A stretch of 7,326 nucleotides of DNA from an uncultured Oscillibacter sp. (GCA_946183715.1 CAMHDB010000092.1:1-7326); one strand, 5' to 3'; numbered from the stretch's first letter, positions 1 to 6,555 are shown. The notes: generated by a model not told the origin, from the sequence alone. A program made the numbers and translations.

Positions 1-1
1 C

Positions 2-85
2 GGCTCCGGCCCCATGTCCGATTACTCCGAGTGCTATACATGGTCGCCCTGCTACGCCGGGAGTTACTCCAATGACCACGACCTG
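2..85 (+). repeat. LRR connector module, copy 1 of 2
   Basis: A 28-codon module in the LRR protein with the core TWSPxYxGSYSNxHDL. It recurs exactly 510 bases (170 codons) downstream in the same frame. It is followed by the beta-strand and the first LRR unit of a repeat block, so it probably acts as the cap or connector that opens a block. The open frame and the homology to copy 2 show that the protein continues upstream of the window. Confidence 0.75.
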
Positions 86-1090
86 TCCGTCGAAATCGTG
101 TCGGGCGTGACGGCTATCGGCGCGCACGCGTTCCACGGCTGCGGCAGACTCGCCAAGGCCACCGTCGCCGACACCGTGACCAAAATCGGCGCGTCGGCCT
201 TCGAGGGCTGTTCCACGCTGGAGAGCCTGTACTTCGTCCGCTACGCGGATGAAATCGGCCAGTTCGCTTTCTACTCCTGCGGCGCGAAAGGCTCCGCCAC
301 AGTCAAGGACGGCGTGACGGCAATCCCCAAGGGCGCCTTCCAGTATTGCTCCTCCCTGCAAACGCTCACCCTCCCCGAAAGCCTGAAAACCGTCGGGGAA
401 AACGCGTTCAACTCCTGCGGCGCGCTGGAAACCGTCACGCTTCCGGCAGGAGTGGCGCTCGAAAGCGGCGCCTTTTCGTGGTGCGGCGCCGTCAAGACTG
501 TGCGCTTCGTCGGCGCGGGCGCTATGGCCGACTTCACCGACAGCCGCACTTGGTCGCCGTGGTACTCCGGCTCTTACTCCAATAACCACGACCTGACGAT
601 AGAAGTCGCCCCCGGCGTGACGAGTATCGAGAAGAATACCTTCAAAGACTGCGGACGCGTGCAAAGTATCGCAATCCCGCTCAGCGTGACGAGTATCGGC
701 GCGAACGCCTTCTACAACTGCTCCACGCTCCACGTCTACTACTCCGGAAGCGAAAAACAGTGGGGCGGCGTCACAAAGACGCTCAGCAAGAGCAACCCCA
801 ACACGCTGGGCAATACGTCGCTCGTCATGCACTACGGGAGCGCCGCCCCCCTGTCCGTCAACGCCCCTGACGGCTCAACCGTACTGTCCGGGGAGTTCTC
901 CGGCCCCGTGACCGCGCTGGTGTGCGTCGTCGGCTTCGACGCCACGGGTAAAATGAGCGAGTTCCAGTCGAAACCGGCGGACGAGGCGCTGACGTTCACC
1001 GTCTCCGATACGCGTACTGTCAGCGTCCGGGTAATCTTCTTGGGCGACAGCTTAGCGCCCCTGTCCCAATTCTTACAGGCCGCCGTGTAA
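2..1090 (+). CDS. BspA-type leucine-rich-repeat (LRR_5) surface protein, C-terminal part
   Basis: The reading frame is open from base 2, so the gene begins upstream of the window; 362 codons and a TAA stop are visible. The ATG at base 14 is not a convincing start: it has no ribosome binding site and lies inside a repeat unit whose second copy is internal. About eight LRR_5 units follow the pattern (I/V)GxxAFxxC, such as IGAHAFHGC, IGASAFEGC, IPKGAFQYC, VGENAFNSC and IGANAFYNC. Six lie in the first block (residues about 29-170) and two in a second block (about 199-245). A closing YYSGSEKQW motif follows (residues 246-254). A C-terminal beta-rich domain of about 80 residues (from about 283) contains ALVCVVGFDATGKM and VSVRVIFLGDSLAPL, a type I recall at the ends of clostridial secreted proteins. 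No LPXTG anchor or C-terminal membrane helix is seen. Such proteins are typically extracellular adhesion or binding proteins; the ligand cannot be told. Confident in family, not in role. Confidence 0.88.
   Translation, partial: GSGPMSDYSECYTWSPCYAGSYSNDHDLSVEIVSGVTAIGAHAFHGCGRLAKATVADTVTKIGASAFEGCSTLESLYFVRYADEIGQFAFYSCGAKGSATVKDGVTAIPKGAFQYCSSLQTLTLPESLKTVGENAFNSCGALETVTLPAGVALESGAFSWCGAVKTVRFVGAGAMADFTDSRTWSPWYSGSYSNNHDLTIEVAPGVTSIEKNTFKDCGRVQSIAIPLSVTSIGANAFYNCSTLHVYYSGSEKQWGGVTKTLSKSNPNTLGNTSLVMHYGSAAPLSVNAPDGSTVLSGEFSGPVTALVCVVGFDATGKMSEFQSKPADEALTFTVSDTRTVSVRVIFLGDSLAPLSQFLQAAV
512..595 (+). repeat. LRR connector module, copy 2 of 2
   Basis: Second copy of the 28-codon module, starting with GAGAMADF where copy 1 has GSGPMSDY, then sharing TWSPxYxGSYSNxHDL. 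It opens a shorter second LRR block of only two units before the C-terminal domain. The DNA as well as the protein is similar between copies around the SYSNxHDL part, which suggests duplication within the gene. Confidence 0.75.
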
Positions 1091-1097
1091 ATTGGCC

Positions 1098-1125
1098 GCC
1101 TCCCCGCCTCCGGGGAGGCTTTTTT
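1098..1125 (+). terminator. Intrinsic terminator after the LRR gene
   Basis: Perfect 9-bp stem GCCTCCCCG/CGGGGAGGC with a 4-base loop (CCTC), followed directly by six T residues (1120-1125). It begins 7 bases after the TAA stop of the LRR gene. This is a standard Rho-independent terminator reading on the plus strand and separates the LRR gene from the downstream carboxypeptidase. Confidence 0.93.
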
Positions 1126-1190
1126 ACTTTCCACGCGCCCCGCGCATAAAGCCGGGAATTTTCCACAAACTTTCCCCGAATGTTGAAAAC

Positions 1191-1197
1191 AGGGGGG
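1191..1197 (+). promoter_or_regulatory. Ribosome binding site fixing the carboxypeptidase start
   Basis: AGGGGGG lies 6 bases before the ATG at 1204. An in-frame ATG at 1180 would add eight hydrophilic residues ahead of the signal peptide and would put this site inside the coding region, so 1204 is chosen. No clear promoter is seen in 1126-1190. Confidence 0.7.
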
Positions 1198-1203
1198 AAC
1201 GAT

Positions 1204-2334
1204 ATGAAACAACCGCTCACCGCGTTTCTGATAATCCTCGTACTCTGCGGCGCGGCGCGGGCCGTGGAGTTAGAGAATATCGGCGCGCCGTCCGTCGTGC
1301 TCATGGAGAAGGAGACCGGAACCGTACTCTTTGCCCGCGACGAGCATACCCCGCGCGAACCCGCCAGCGTCACCAAGATTATGACCATCCTGCTGACTAT
1401 GGAGGCCATCGACAACGGCACGCTGTCCTATGACAGCGTCGTGACGGCGTCGGCCCACGCGAGTTCCATGGGCGGCAGTCAGATTTGGCTGCGCGAGCGC
1501 GAAGAGATGACCGTCGAGGACATGCTGAAAGCCGTCTGCGTGGTGTCGGCGAACGACTGCGCCGTCGCGCTGGGCGAACACCTCGCCGGGAGCGAGGAGG
1601 CGTTCGTAGAGCGCATGAACCGCCGCGCAAAAGAACTCGGCATGAACGACACCGTTTTCCGGAACGCCACCGGACTTCCCGCCGTCGGGCACGTCACGTC
1701 CGCCTACGATATCGCGCTGATGAGCCGGGAACTGATTCTCCGTCACCCCGACATCCGGCGCTTCACTACGATATGGATGGACAGCCTCCGGGGCGGGACT
1801 TCTGTCCTAGTGAACACGAATAAGCTGTTGCGGACGTTCGACGGGGCCACCGGACTGAAAACCGGGTCGACGGGCACGGCGCGCTACTGCCTCTCGGCGA
1901 CGGCGGAGCGCGACGGAATGGAGCTTATCGCGGTCATACTCAAGGGCGACACGTCCGCACAGCGCTTTCAGGACGCGCGCACGCTCCTGAGCTACGGCTT
2001 CTCCCGCTACGCGCTGCGCTCTATCGAGCCGGAGACGCCCCTGCCGCCGGTACCCGTCAGCATGGGCACGGCGGAGGGCGTCGACGTGGAACCCGCGGAA
2101 AGCTGTCTGCTGTTGCTGGAAAAGGAGAAGGCGGTACACCTGCGGCAGGAAGTGACGTTAGAGGAAGGCTTAACGGCCCCGGTCGCGAAGGGGACGCAAG
2201 TCGGCACGCTGTCGGCCTACGCCGGAGACGAACTTTTAGCCGAAATCCCGCTGTTGACCGCCGCCGACGTGCCGCGTATCCGGTTCGGCGAGATGTTCTT
2301 CCGCGTCCTCCGCATGGCGTTTCTGGACGAATAA
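1204..2334 (+). CDS. D-alanyl-D-alanine carboxypeptidase (PBP5/DacF family, peptidase S11)
   Basis: 376 residues. It removes the terminal D-Ala from peptidoglycan stem pentapeptides outside the membrane, which limits cross-linking. Residues 1-20 form a signal peptide (hydrophobic stretch LTAFLIILVL, cleavage likely after ARA). All three penicillin-binding motifs are present: SxxK as S55-V-T-K58 with the nucleophile Ser55, SxN as S115-A-N117, and KTG as K219-T-G221. A C-terminal beta domain of the PBP5_C kind follows (about 280-360). The last ~19 residues (starting RIRFGEMFF) look like an amphipathic helix for peripheral membrane attachment, as is usual for the family. The start at 1204 is supported by the ribosome binding site at 1191-1197. 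The gene stands between a terminator upstream and a convergent gene downstream, so it is probably monocistronic. Clostridia often carry several paralogues (dacA, dacB, dacF); I cannot say which this is, nor whether it is sporulation-linked. Confidence 0.94.
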   Translation: MKQPLTAFLIILVLCGAARAVELENIGAPSVVLMEKETGTVLFARDEHTPREPASVTKIMTILLTMEAIDNGTLSYDSVVTASAHASSMGGSQIWLREREEMTVEDMLKAVCVVSANDCAVALGEHLAGSEEAFVERMNRRAKELGMNDTVFRNATGLPAVGHVTSAYDIALMSRELILRHPDIRRFTTIWMDSLRGGTSVLVNTNKLLRTFDGATGLKTGSTGTARYCLSATAERDGMELIAVILKGDTSAQRFQDARTLLSYGFSRYALRSIEPETPLPPVPVSMGTAEGVDVEPAESCLLLLEKEKAVHLRQEVTLEEGLTAPVAKGTQVGTLSAYAGDELLAEIPLLTAADVPRIRFGEMFFRVLRMAFLDE

Positions 2335-2338
2335 GGAC

Positions 2339-2361
2339 GGCCCTCCCGGACAGGGAGGGCC
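2339..2361. terminator. Perfect hairpin between convergent genes, possible bidirectional terminator
   Basis: Perfect 9-bp stem GGCCCTCCC/GGGAGGGCC with a 5-base loop. It begins 4 bases after the carboxypeptidase stop and ends 6 bases before the pncB stop on the opposite strand. Its position suggests transcription termination for both genes. Neither side carries a T-run, however (AAATCG on the plus side, GTCCTTA on the minus side), so it may be a weak terminator, a 3'-end stabiliser or a member of a repeat family. Confidence 0.6.
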
Positions 2362-2367
2362 AAATCG

Positions 2368-3816
2368 TCAGCGTCTGCTTTGCAAGAGGTTGTTTTGAAT
2401 ATCCCAGAGCTTTTGCGACAGGTCGACGTAGTAATGGTGGGGGTTGTCGAAGCGCTTGACCTCGTCCCACAGGGAATCGACTTGCCGCTGGCAGTAGCCT
2501 TGAATTTCTGTCAGGCTCCGCTCCGGCGCCACGAGTTCCCCGCCGACAAAGACAGGTTCCATAAGCTCCTTTGCGTCGAAATTCTTGTACGTGTTGCGCT
2601 TCCATGTGGCGAACGGGTCGAAGAGTTCGAGTTCCTGTACGCCGTCGAGACTCTCGTCGCGCAGGCAGATATAGTCGGCCTCGGCCTTGCCGCTCTCGCG
2701 GTTGTAAAGGCGGTATACTTTCTTGAAATGCGGCACCGTAATCTTGTCGACGTTCTCGCTGACCTTGATTTTCGGCGTAATGCTCCCGTCGGGGTTCTCC
2801 ACGGCGACGAGCTTGTACACGCCCCCGAAGTACGGCGAACTGCTGGACGTTATGAGGCGTTCGCCGACGCCGTACATGTCGATTCGCGCGCCCTGCCGCG
2901 ACAGGTCGCGGATAATGTACTCGTCGAGGGAGTTGGACGCCGAAATCTTACAGCCCGTCCACCCGGCGTCGTCGAGCATGCGCCGGGCCTCCCGCGACAG
3001 CCACGCAATGTCGCCCGAATCCAGCCGGATTCCGCAATTCGTGATTCCCAGCGGTTTCAGCACGTCGTTAAAGGCGCGTATCGCGTCCGGGACGCCGGAT
3101 TTGAGCGTGTTGTAGGTGTCGACCAACAGCGTGGCGTTGTTGGGGTAGAGTTCGCAGTACGTGCGGAAGGCGTCGTACTGGCTGTCGAACATCTGCACCC
3201 ACGAGTGGGCCATCGTGCCGCCCGCCGGGACGCCGTAAACTTGGTCGGAAATCGTGCAGGCCGTGCCCTTGCACCCGCCGATGTACGCCGAACGCGCCCC
3301 GACAATCGCGGCGTCGATGCCCTGCGCGCGGCGGGAGCCAAATTCGAGTACGGTACGGCCCTCGGCGGCCCGCGTGATACGGTTCGCCTTTGTGGCAATC
3401 AGGCTTTGGTGGTTGACCGTCAGCAACAGGAAGGTTTCGACTAACTGCGCCTGAATCGCCGGGGCGCGCACGGTAATGACAGGTTCCCGTGGAAAAATCG
3501 GCGTCCCCTCGGGAATGGCCCACATGTCACCCGTGAAGCGGAACGTCCGGAGGTAGTCGAGAAAGTCTTCCGTGAACAGGTTCCGCCCGCGAAGATAGGC
3601 GATATCGTCCTCGTCGAAATGGAGGTTGCGGATATAGTCGACGACCTGTTGCAGTCCGGCGCATATGGCGAAGCCGCCGCCGTCGGGCACGTCGCGGAAA
3701 AAGAGGTCGAAGTACGTGACGCGGTTCCGCTGTCCGGAGCGGAAATAGCCGTTGGCCATCGTCAGTTCGTAGAAGTCACAGAGCATCGTCATATTGAGCA
3801 CTTTGTCAGCGTTCAT
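2368..3816 (-). CDS. pncB: Nicotinate phosphoribosyltransferase
   Basis: 482 residues. It joins nicotinate and PRPP to give nicotinate mononucleotide, the entry step of NAD salvage (Preiss-Handler pathway), in the cytosol. Recognised segments in order: YELTMANGYF (16-25), EGTPIFPREP (103-112), LLLTVNHQS (130-138), LEFGSRRAQG (157-166), GARSAYIGGCKGTA (173-186), GTMAHSW (200-206), LLVDTYNTLKSG (230-241), IRLDSGDI (263-270), KISASNSLDEY (290-300) and GVGERLITS (316-324). His204 in GTMAHSW matches the histidine that is phosphorylated in characterised enzymes. The length fits the Firmicute type of about 480-490 residues. The frame is open 19 codons further upstream, but the ATG at 3814-3816 has an ideal GGAGG seven bases before it and gives the normal N-terminus. 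It is divergent from dapF and convergent with the carboxypeptidase, so probably monocistronic. A palindrome in its leader may be a control site. Confidence 0.95.
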   Translation of the reverse strand: MNADKVLNMTMLCDFYELTMANGYFRSGQRNRVTYFDLFFRDVPDGGGFAICAGLQQVVDYIRNLHFDEDDIAYLRGRNLFTEDFLDYLRTFRFTGDMWAIPEGTPIFPREPVITVRAPAIQAQLVETFLLLTVNHQSLIATKANRITRAAEGRTVLEFGSRRAQGIDAAIVGARSAYIGGCKGTACTISDQVYGVPAGGTMAHSWVQMFDSQYDAFRTYCELYPNNATLLVDTYNTLKSGVPDAIRAFNDVLKPLGITNCGIRLDSGDIAWLSREARRMLDDAGWTGCKISASNSLDEYIIRDLSRQGARIDMYGVGERLITSSSSPYFGGVYKLVAVENPDGSITPKIKVSENVDKITVPHFKKVYRLYNRESGKAEADYICLRDESLDGVQELELFDPFATWKRNTYKNFDAKELMEPVFVGGELVAPERSLTEIQGYCQRQVDSLWDEVKRFDNPHHYYVDLSQKLWDIQNNLLQSRR

Positions 3817-3823
3817 CGCAGCG

Positions 3824-3828
3824 CCTCC
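3824..3828 (-). promoter_or_regulatory. Ribosome binding site of pncB
   Basis: On the minus strand GGAGG is followed by a 7-base spacer and the ATG at 3816-3814. It decides the start against the upstream in-frame ATG at 3873, which lies upstream of the predicted transcription start and overlaps the spacer of the promoter. Confidence 0.85.
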
Positions 3829-3835
3829 GTAAGGA

Positions 3836-3851
3836 TACCGACAGCGCGGTA
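3836..3851. promoter_or_regulatory. Interrupted palindrome in the pncB leader, possible operator
   Basis: TACCG-N6-CGGTA, a 5+6+5 inverted repeat located between the predicted -10 (3862-3867) and the ribosome binding site (3824-3828) of pncB, roughly at +5 to +20 of the transcript. This is where a repressor would block initiation. Niacin-salvage genes in Firmicutes are often repressed by NiaR, but I cannot show that this matches the NiaR motif. It could also form a weak RNA hairpin or be chance. Confidence 0.35.
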
Positions 3852-3861
3852 AATTCCCATG

Positions 3862-3890
3862 ATTATACGGCACGGAGAGCGAAAAATCAA
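3862..3890 (-). promoter_or_regulatory. Sigma-A-like promoter of pncB
   Basis: Read on the minus strand: -35 TTGATT (3890-3885), a 17-base spacer, then a perfect -10 TATAAT (3867-3862). Transcription would start near 3855, giving a leader of about 40 bases before the pncB ATG. Confidence 0.8.
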
Positions 3891-3904
3891 TCTACAATTT
3901 TCTG

Positions 3905-3933
3905 TTGTCCGCGGGGCGGGGGTGTGCTATAAT
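3905..3933 (+). promoter_or_regulatory. Sigma-A-like promoter of dapF
   Basis: -35 TTGTCC (3905-3910), a 17-base spacer, and a perfect -10 TATAAT (3928-3933) preceded by TGC, an extended -10. Transcription would start near 3940, about 25 bases before the dapF GTG. The -35 hexamer is only 14 bases from that of the divergent pncB promoter. Confidence 0.82.
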
Positions 3934-3951
3934 AGGCCCATCCCAAGGAAC

Positions 3952-3956
3952 GGAGG
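3952..3956 (+). promoter_or_regulatory. Ribosome binding site deciding the GTG start of dapF
   Basis: GGAGG lies 8 bases before the GTG at 3965. It overrules the in-frame ATG at 3905, which lies in the -35 region of the promoter and so would not be transcribed. Confidence 0.85.
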
Positions 3957-3964
3957 CGGGCGGC

Positions 3965-4804
3965 GTGCGATTCTGGAAGATGAACGGCGCGGGCAACGAT
4001 TTCGTGATACTCAACAATCTGGAGGAGAAACTTTCCCCGGAGGACTTCCCACGCGTGGCGCGGGTACTCTGCGAGCGTCATTTGTCCATCGGGGCGGACG
4101 GGCTGATGATTGTCGACGCGCCCACGGCGGGCGGCGACTTCCGGATGTGGTTCTACAACTCCGACGGCAGTCTGGGCGAAATGTGCGGCAACGGCGCGCG
4201 GTGTATCTGCCGCTACGGCTACGAAAACGGCCTCGCGGGGGCGCGGCAGACCGTAGAGACGACCGCCGGGACTGTCACCGGGGAGCGTATCGACGGGCGG
4301 CGGTACCGGGTACGCCTCAACGACCCGACGACCGTCGACCTCAACCGCGTTGCCGAAATCGACGGGCGCGCATGGCCCTGCGCCTACGTCGAACTCGGCA
4401 ACCCCGGACTGCCACACGCGGTCGTAGAGTACCCCGGACTGCGCGGCGCCGACGAAAACGCGCTCCGCGAACTCGGGCGCGCGTTCCGCTGGTACGAGGG
4501 TTTCCCGAAGGGGGCTAACGTCAACTTCTATGACTTTACGGGCCGCGATACCGTCTACGAGCGTACTTTCGAGCGCGGCGTCGAGGATTTCACCTACGCC
4601 TGCGGGACGGGTACGGCGTCGGTGGCGGCGGCGCTGTCCCTGCGCGGACTGCTCTCCGGGGATACCCTCCGCGCGGATATGACGGGCGGGACGCTCTATA
4701 TCGACGTAACCCGCGACGGCGGCAAAATTACCGGGCTGTTCCTGACGGGCCCGACGAATATCGTGGCGACGGGCGAAGTACGCGATGAGACCTTGTTTCC
4801 GTGA
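3965..4804 (+). CDS. dapF: Diaminopimelate epimerase
   Basis: 279 residues from a GTG start. It converts LL- to meso-2,6-diaminopimelate by a two-base mechanism, supplying lysine and the cross-linking residue of peptidoglycan. The two catalytic cysteines are present: Cys74 in EMCGNGARC (72-80) and Cys213 in YACGTGTAS (211-219). The N-terminus MRFWKMNGAGNDFV is the standard DapF opening, which supports the GTG at 3965; the frame extends 20 codons upstream but without homology and across the promoter. Other family segments are ANVNF (184-188) and FERGVE (202-207). Two differences from the textbook enzyme are visible: GNPGLPHAV (145-153) instead of GNPHAV, and an ERG-to-Cys stretch one residue longer than the canonical form. 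I believe such forms occur in Clostridia. It has its own promoter, and no terminator is evident after its TGA, so some read-through into the nuclease gene is possible. Confidence 0.95.
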   Translation: MRFWKMNGAGNDFVILNNLEEKLSPEDFPRVARVLCERHLSIGADGLMIVDAPTAGGDFRMWFYNSDGSLGEMCGNGARCICRYGYENGLAGARQTVETTAGTVTGERIDGRRYRVRLNDPTTVDLNRVAEIDGRAWPCAYVELGNPGLPHAVVEYPGLRGADENALRELGRAFRWYEGFPKGANVNFYDFTGRDTVYERTFERGVEDFTYACGTGTASVAAALSLRGLLSGDTLRADMTGGTLYIDVTRDGGKITGLFLTGPTNIVATGEVRDETLFP

Positions 4805-4835
4805 TGTTGCGTTTTCCATTCCGGGGCGCGTTCTC

Positions 4836-4897
4836 TGTGCAATCCGCACAAAACTTTCCCTTGCGATTCCCGCAAAAATGTGTTAGAATCGACACAT
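4836..4897. promoter_or_regulatory. Cluster of three interrupted palindromes over the nuclease promoter
   Basis: Three inverted repeats follow one another. TGTGC-N5-GCACA (4836-4850) lies just upstream of the -35. TTGCG-N5-CGCAA (4861-4875) covers the -35. ATGTGT-N8-ACACAT (4878-4897) surrounds the -10 hexamer. The TGTG/CACA half-site recurs in the first and third, with a further TGTGC at 4905-4909. The arrangement resembles an operator region, but short inverted repeats arise by chance fairly often and no regulator gene is nearby. Confidence 0.4.
4861..4889 (+). promoter_or_regulatory. Sigma-A-like promoter of the beta-CASP nuclease operon
   Basis: -35 TTGCGA (4861-4866), a 17-base spacer, and -10 TAGAAT (4884-4889) with an extended TG at 4881-4882. 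The transcript would start near 4896, about 50 bases before the ATG at 4947. Confidence 0.7.
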
Positions 4898-4946
4898 AGA
4901 CCCTTGTGCAGACAGGACGCCATACCACGGAAAGGAGGCCATCCCC

Positions 4947-6548
4947 ATGAAGCTGAACTTTTACGGCGCTGACCGCTGTGTGACCGGGAGCTGTCACGGT
5001 TTGGAGGTCAACGGAAAGAAAATCCTCATCGACTGCGGCCTGCAGCAGGGCCGCGACGAAATCTCAAACCCCGAGTTTCCGTTCAGCCCGCCCGAAATCG
5101 ACTGCGTACTCGTCACCCATGCCCACATCGACCACTCCGGACGCCTTCCCCTGCTCGTCAAGCAGGGCTTCCGGGGGCGCATTCTCACCACCCGCATTAC
5201 CGCCGACCTGCTCGAAATCATGCTCTTGGATTCGGCCTACATCCAAGTACAGGACGCCGAATGGAAAAACCGCAAGGCCGAACGTTCCGGAATGGGCCGT
5301 GTCGAGCCGCTCTACACCCCCGAGGACGCCGAGGCCGTCATGCAGTACATGACCACCTGCGAGTACGGACAGATTATCGACCTCTACGAGGGCGTGGAAG
5401 TCGAGTTCGTCGACGCCGGACACCTTTTAGGTTCCTCCTGTATCGCTATGGAACTCACGGAAAACGGCGTCCGGAAACGGATTGTCTTTTCCGGCGACCT
5501 CGGCAACATCAACCAGCCCATCATCCGCGACCCCGTACACTTCCACGGCGCCGACTACGTCGTCATGGAATCCACCTACGGCGACCGTAACCACTCCGGC
5601 GTCTGGAGCTACCGCGACAACCTCGCCGTCATCATCGACGAAACCATGGCCCGCGGCGGCAACCTCATTATTCCGGCGTTCGCCGTCGGGCGCACACAGG
5701 AGTTGCTCTACTTTATCCGCGAAATCAAGGACGCCCGGGAAGTGAAGAGTAAGCCCGACTTTGAGGTGTATATCGACTCCCCGCTGGCCCGCCGCGCTAC
5801 CGAAATCTTCAAGGGCGACCTGCTCGACTACCTCGACAACGACGCGTTTCAGCTTGTCAAGGGCGGGACGCATATGTTTTTGTTCGACGGCCTCCGCACG
5901 ACGGAGAGCGTGGAGGAATCGCGGGAACTCAACACCGACCCGACCCCGAAAGTGATACTCTCGGCGTCGGGCATGTGCGAGGCCGGGCGAATCCGGCACC
6001 ACCTCAAACATAACCTGTGGCGCCCGGAGTGTACCGTGCTGTTCGTGGGCTTTCAGGGCGAAGGCACGCTGGGCCGTACACTTTTGGATGGCGCGGAGAG
6101 CGTGAAACTGTTCGGGGAGGAAATCGCCGTACACGCCAAGATTATGAATTTGCAGGGGATGTCCTCCCACGCCGACCGCGACCACCTTCTGGAATGGATT
6201 ACCGACTTTACAAGTCCGAAGCCGCAACAGGTGTTTGTCGTCCACGGCGACCGGGAAGTCGCGCCGTATTTCGCGCAGAGCCTCAACGCCAAGGGAATCC
6301 CCGCCCACGCGCCGCAGTACACCGAGGTCTACGACCTCATCACGAATACCATGTTACAGCCCGGATATTTGCCCGCCCGCAAGGCGAAAGTCTCCGGAAG
6401 CGGCAGATTCAGCGCGCCCTACGAGCGCCTCGTCAAGATGGGCGAGATTCTCAACGAGTCCATCAAGCGCTCCAAGGGACGCGACAACAAGTCTCTGGCC
6501 CGTTTCGCGGACCAGTTGAAGCAGTTGCTTGAGAAATGGGAGGCATGA
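4947..6548 (+). CDS. Metallo-beta-lactamase fold / beta-CASP ribonuclease (YSH1/CPSF-like exonuclease)
   Basis: 533 residues, the usual length for bacterial stand-alone beta-CASP RNases related to the eukaryotic cleavage factor CPSF73 and to Thermus TTHA0252. Zinc-binding and catalytic motifs are complete: H58-A-H60-I-D62-H63 (motif 2), H159 in GHLLGSS (motif 3), D184 in FSGDLGN (motif 4) and H433 in VVHGD. The beta-CASP insertion carries SASGMCEAGRIRHHL (339-353) and SSHAD (406-410, beta-CASP motif C histidine H408). The final RNA-specificity segment includes GEILNESIKRSKG. It probably processes or degrades RNA in the cytoplasm; DNA substrates are less likely. The start is set by AAAGGAGG (4931-4938) 8 bases before the ATG. 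It has its own promoter amid palindromes and is followed after 7 bases by a lipoprotein gene. It is not RNase J, whose domain order and length differ. Exact substrate unknown. Confidence 0.93.
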   Translation: MKLNFYGADRCVTGSCHGLEVNGKKILIDCGLQQGRDEISNPEFPFSPPEIDCVLVTHAHIDHSGRLPLLVKQGFRGRILTTRITADLLEIMLLDSAYIQVQDAEWKNRKAERSGMGRVEPLYTPEDAEAVMQYMTTCEYGQIIDLYEGVEVEFVDAGHLLGSSCIAMELTENGVRKRIVFSGDLGNINQPIIRDPVHFHGADYVVMESTYGDRNHSGVWSYRDNLAVIIDETMARGGNLIIPAFAVGRTQELLYFIREIKDAREVKSKPDFEVYIDSPLARRATEIFKGDLLDYLDNDAFQLVKGGTHMFLFDGLRTTESVEESRELNTDPTPKVILSASGMCEAGRIRHHLKHNLWRPECTVLFVGFQGEGTLGRTLLDGAESVKLFGEEIAVHAKIMNLQGMSSHADRDHLLEWITDFTSPKPQQVFVVHGDREVAPYFAQSLNAKGIPAHAPQYTEVYDLITNTMLQPGYLPARKAKVSGSGRFSAPYERLVKMGEILNESIKRSKGRDNKSLARFADQLKQLLEKWEA

Positions 6549-6555
6549 CGAATCC

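Noticed and set aside
1123..1150. Possible carboxypeptidase promoter TTTACT-N16-CATAAA
   Set aside because: Both hexamers are weak, and the -35 candidate is part of the upstream terminator's T-run; not reliable enough to annotate.
1159..1167. TTTTCCACA, one mismatch from a DnaA box (TTATCCACA)
   Set aside because: A single site with no AT-rich region, no clustered boxes and no dnaA/dnaN genes nearby; expected by chance.
2380..3444. Plus-strand open frame of 354 codons opposite pncB
   Set aside because: Starts with no ribosome binding site and mirrors the pncB coding sequence; all family motifs are on the minus strand.
3887..4849. Long minus-strand open frame of 320 codons opposite dapF
   Set aside because: It is antisense to a clear dapF gene, Arg/Ala/Val-rich, without a recognisable domain or ribosome binding site; long antisense frames are normal in GC-rich genes.
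4836..4896. TGTG...CACA pairs as CRP/FNR sites
   Set aside because: The CRP/FNR pattern needs TGTG/TTGA half-sites with fixed spacing; here the gaps between TGTG and CACA are 7 and 10 bases rather than 8, and the pattern differs between the two.
5427..6308. Minus-strand open frame of 293 codons opposite the nuclease gene
   Set aside because: Shadow of the strongly conserved beta-CASP gene; no domain and composition typical of antisense frames.
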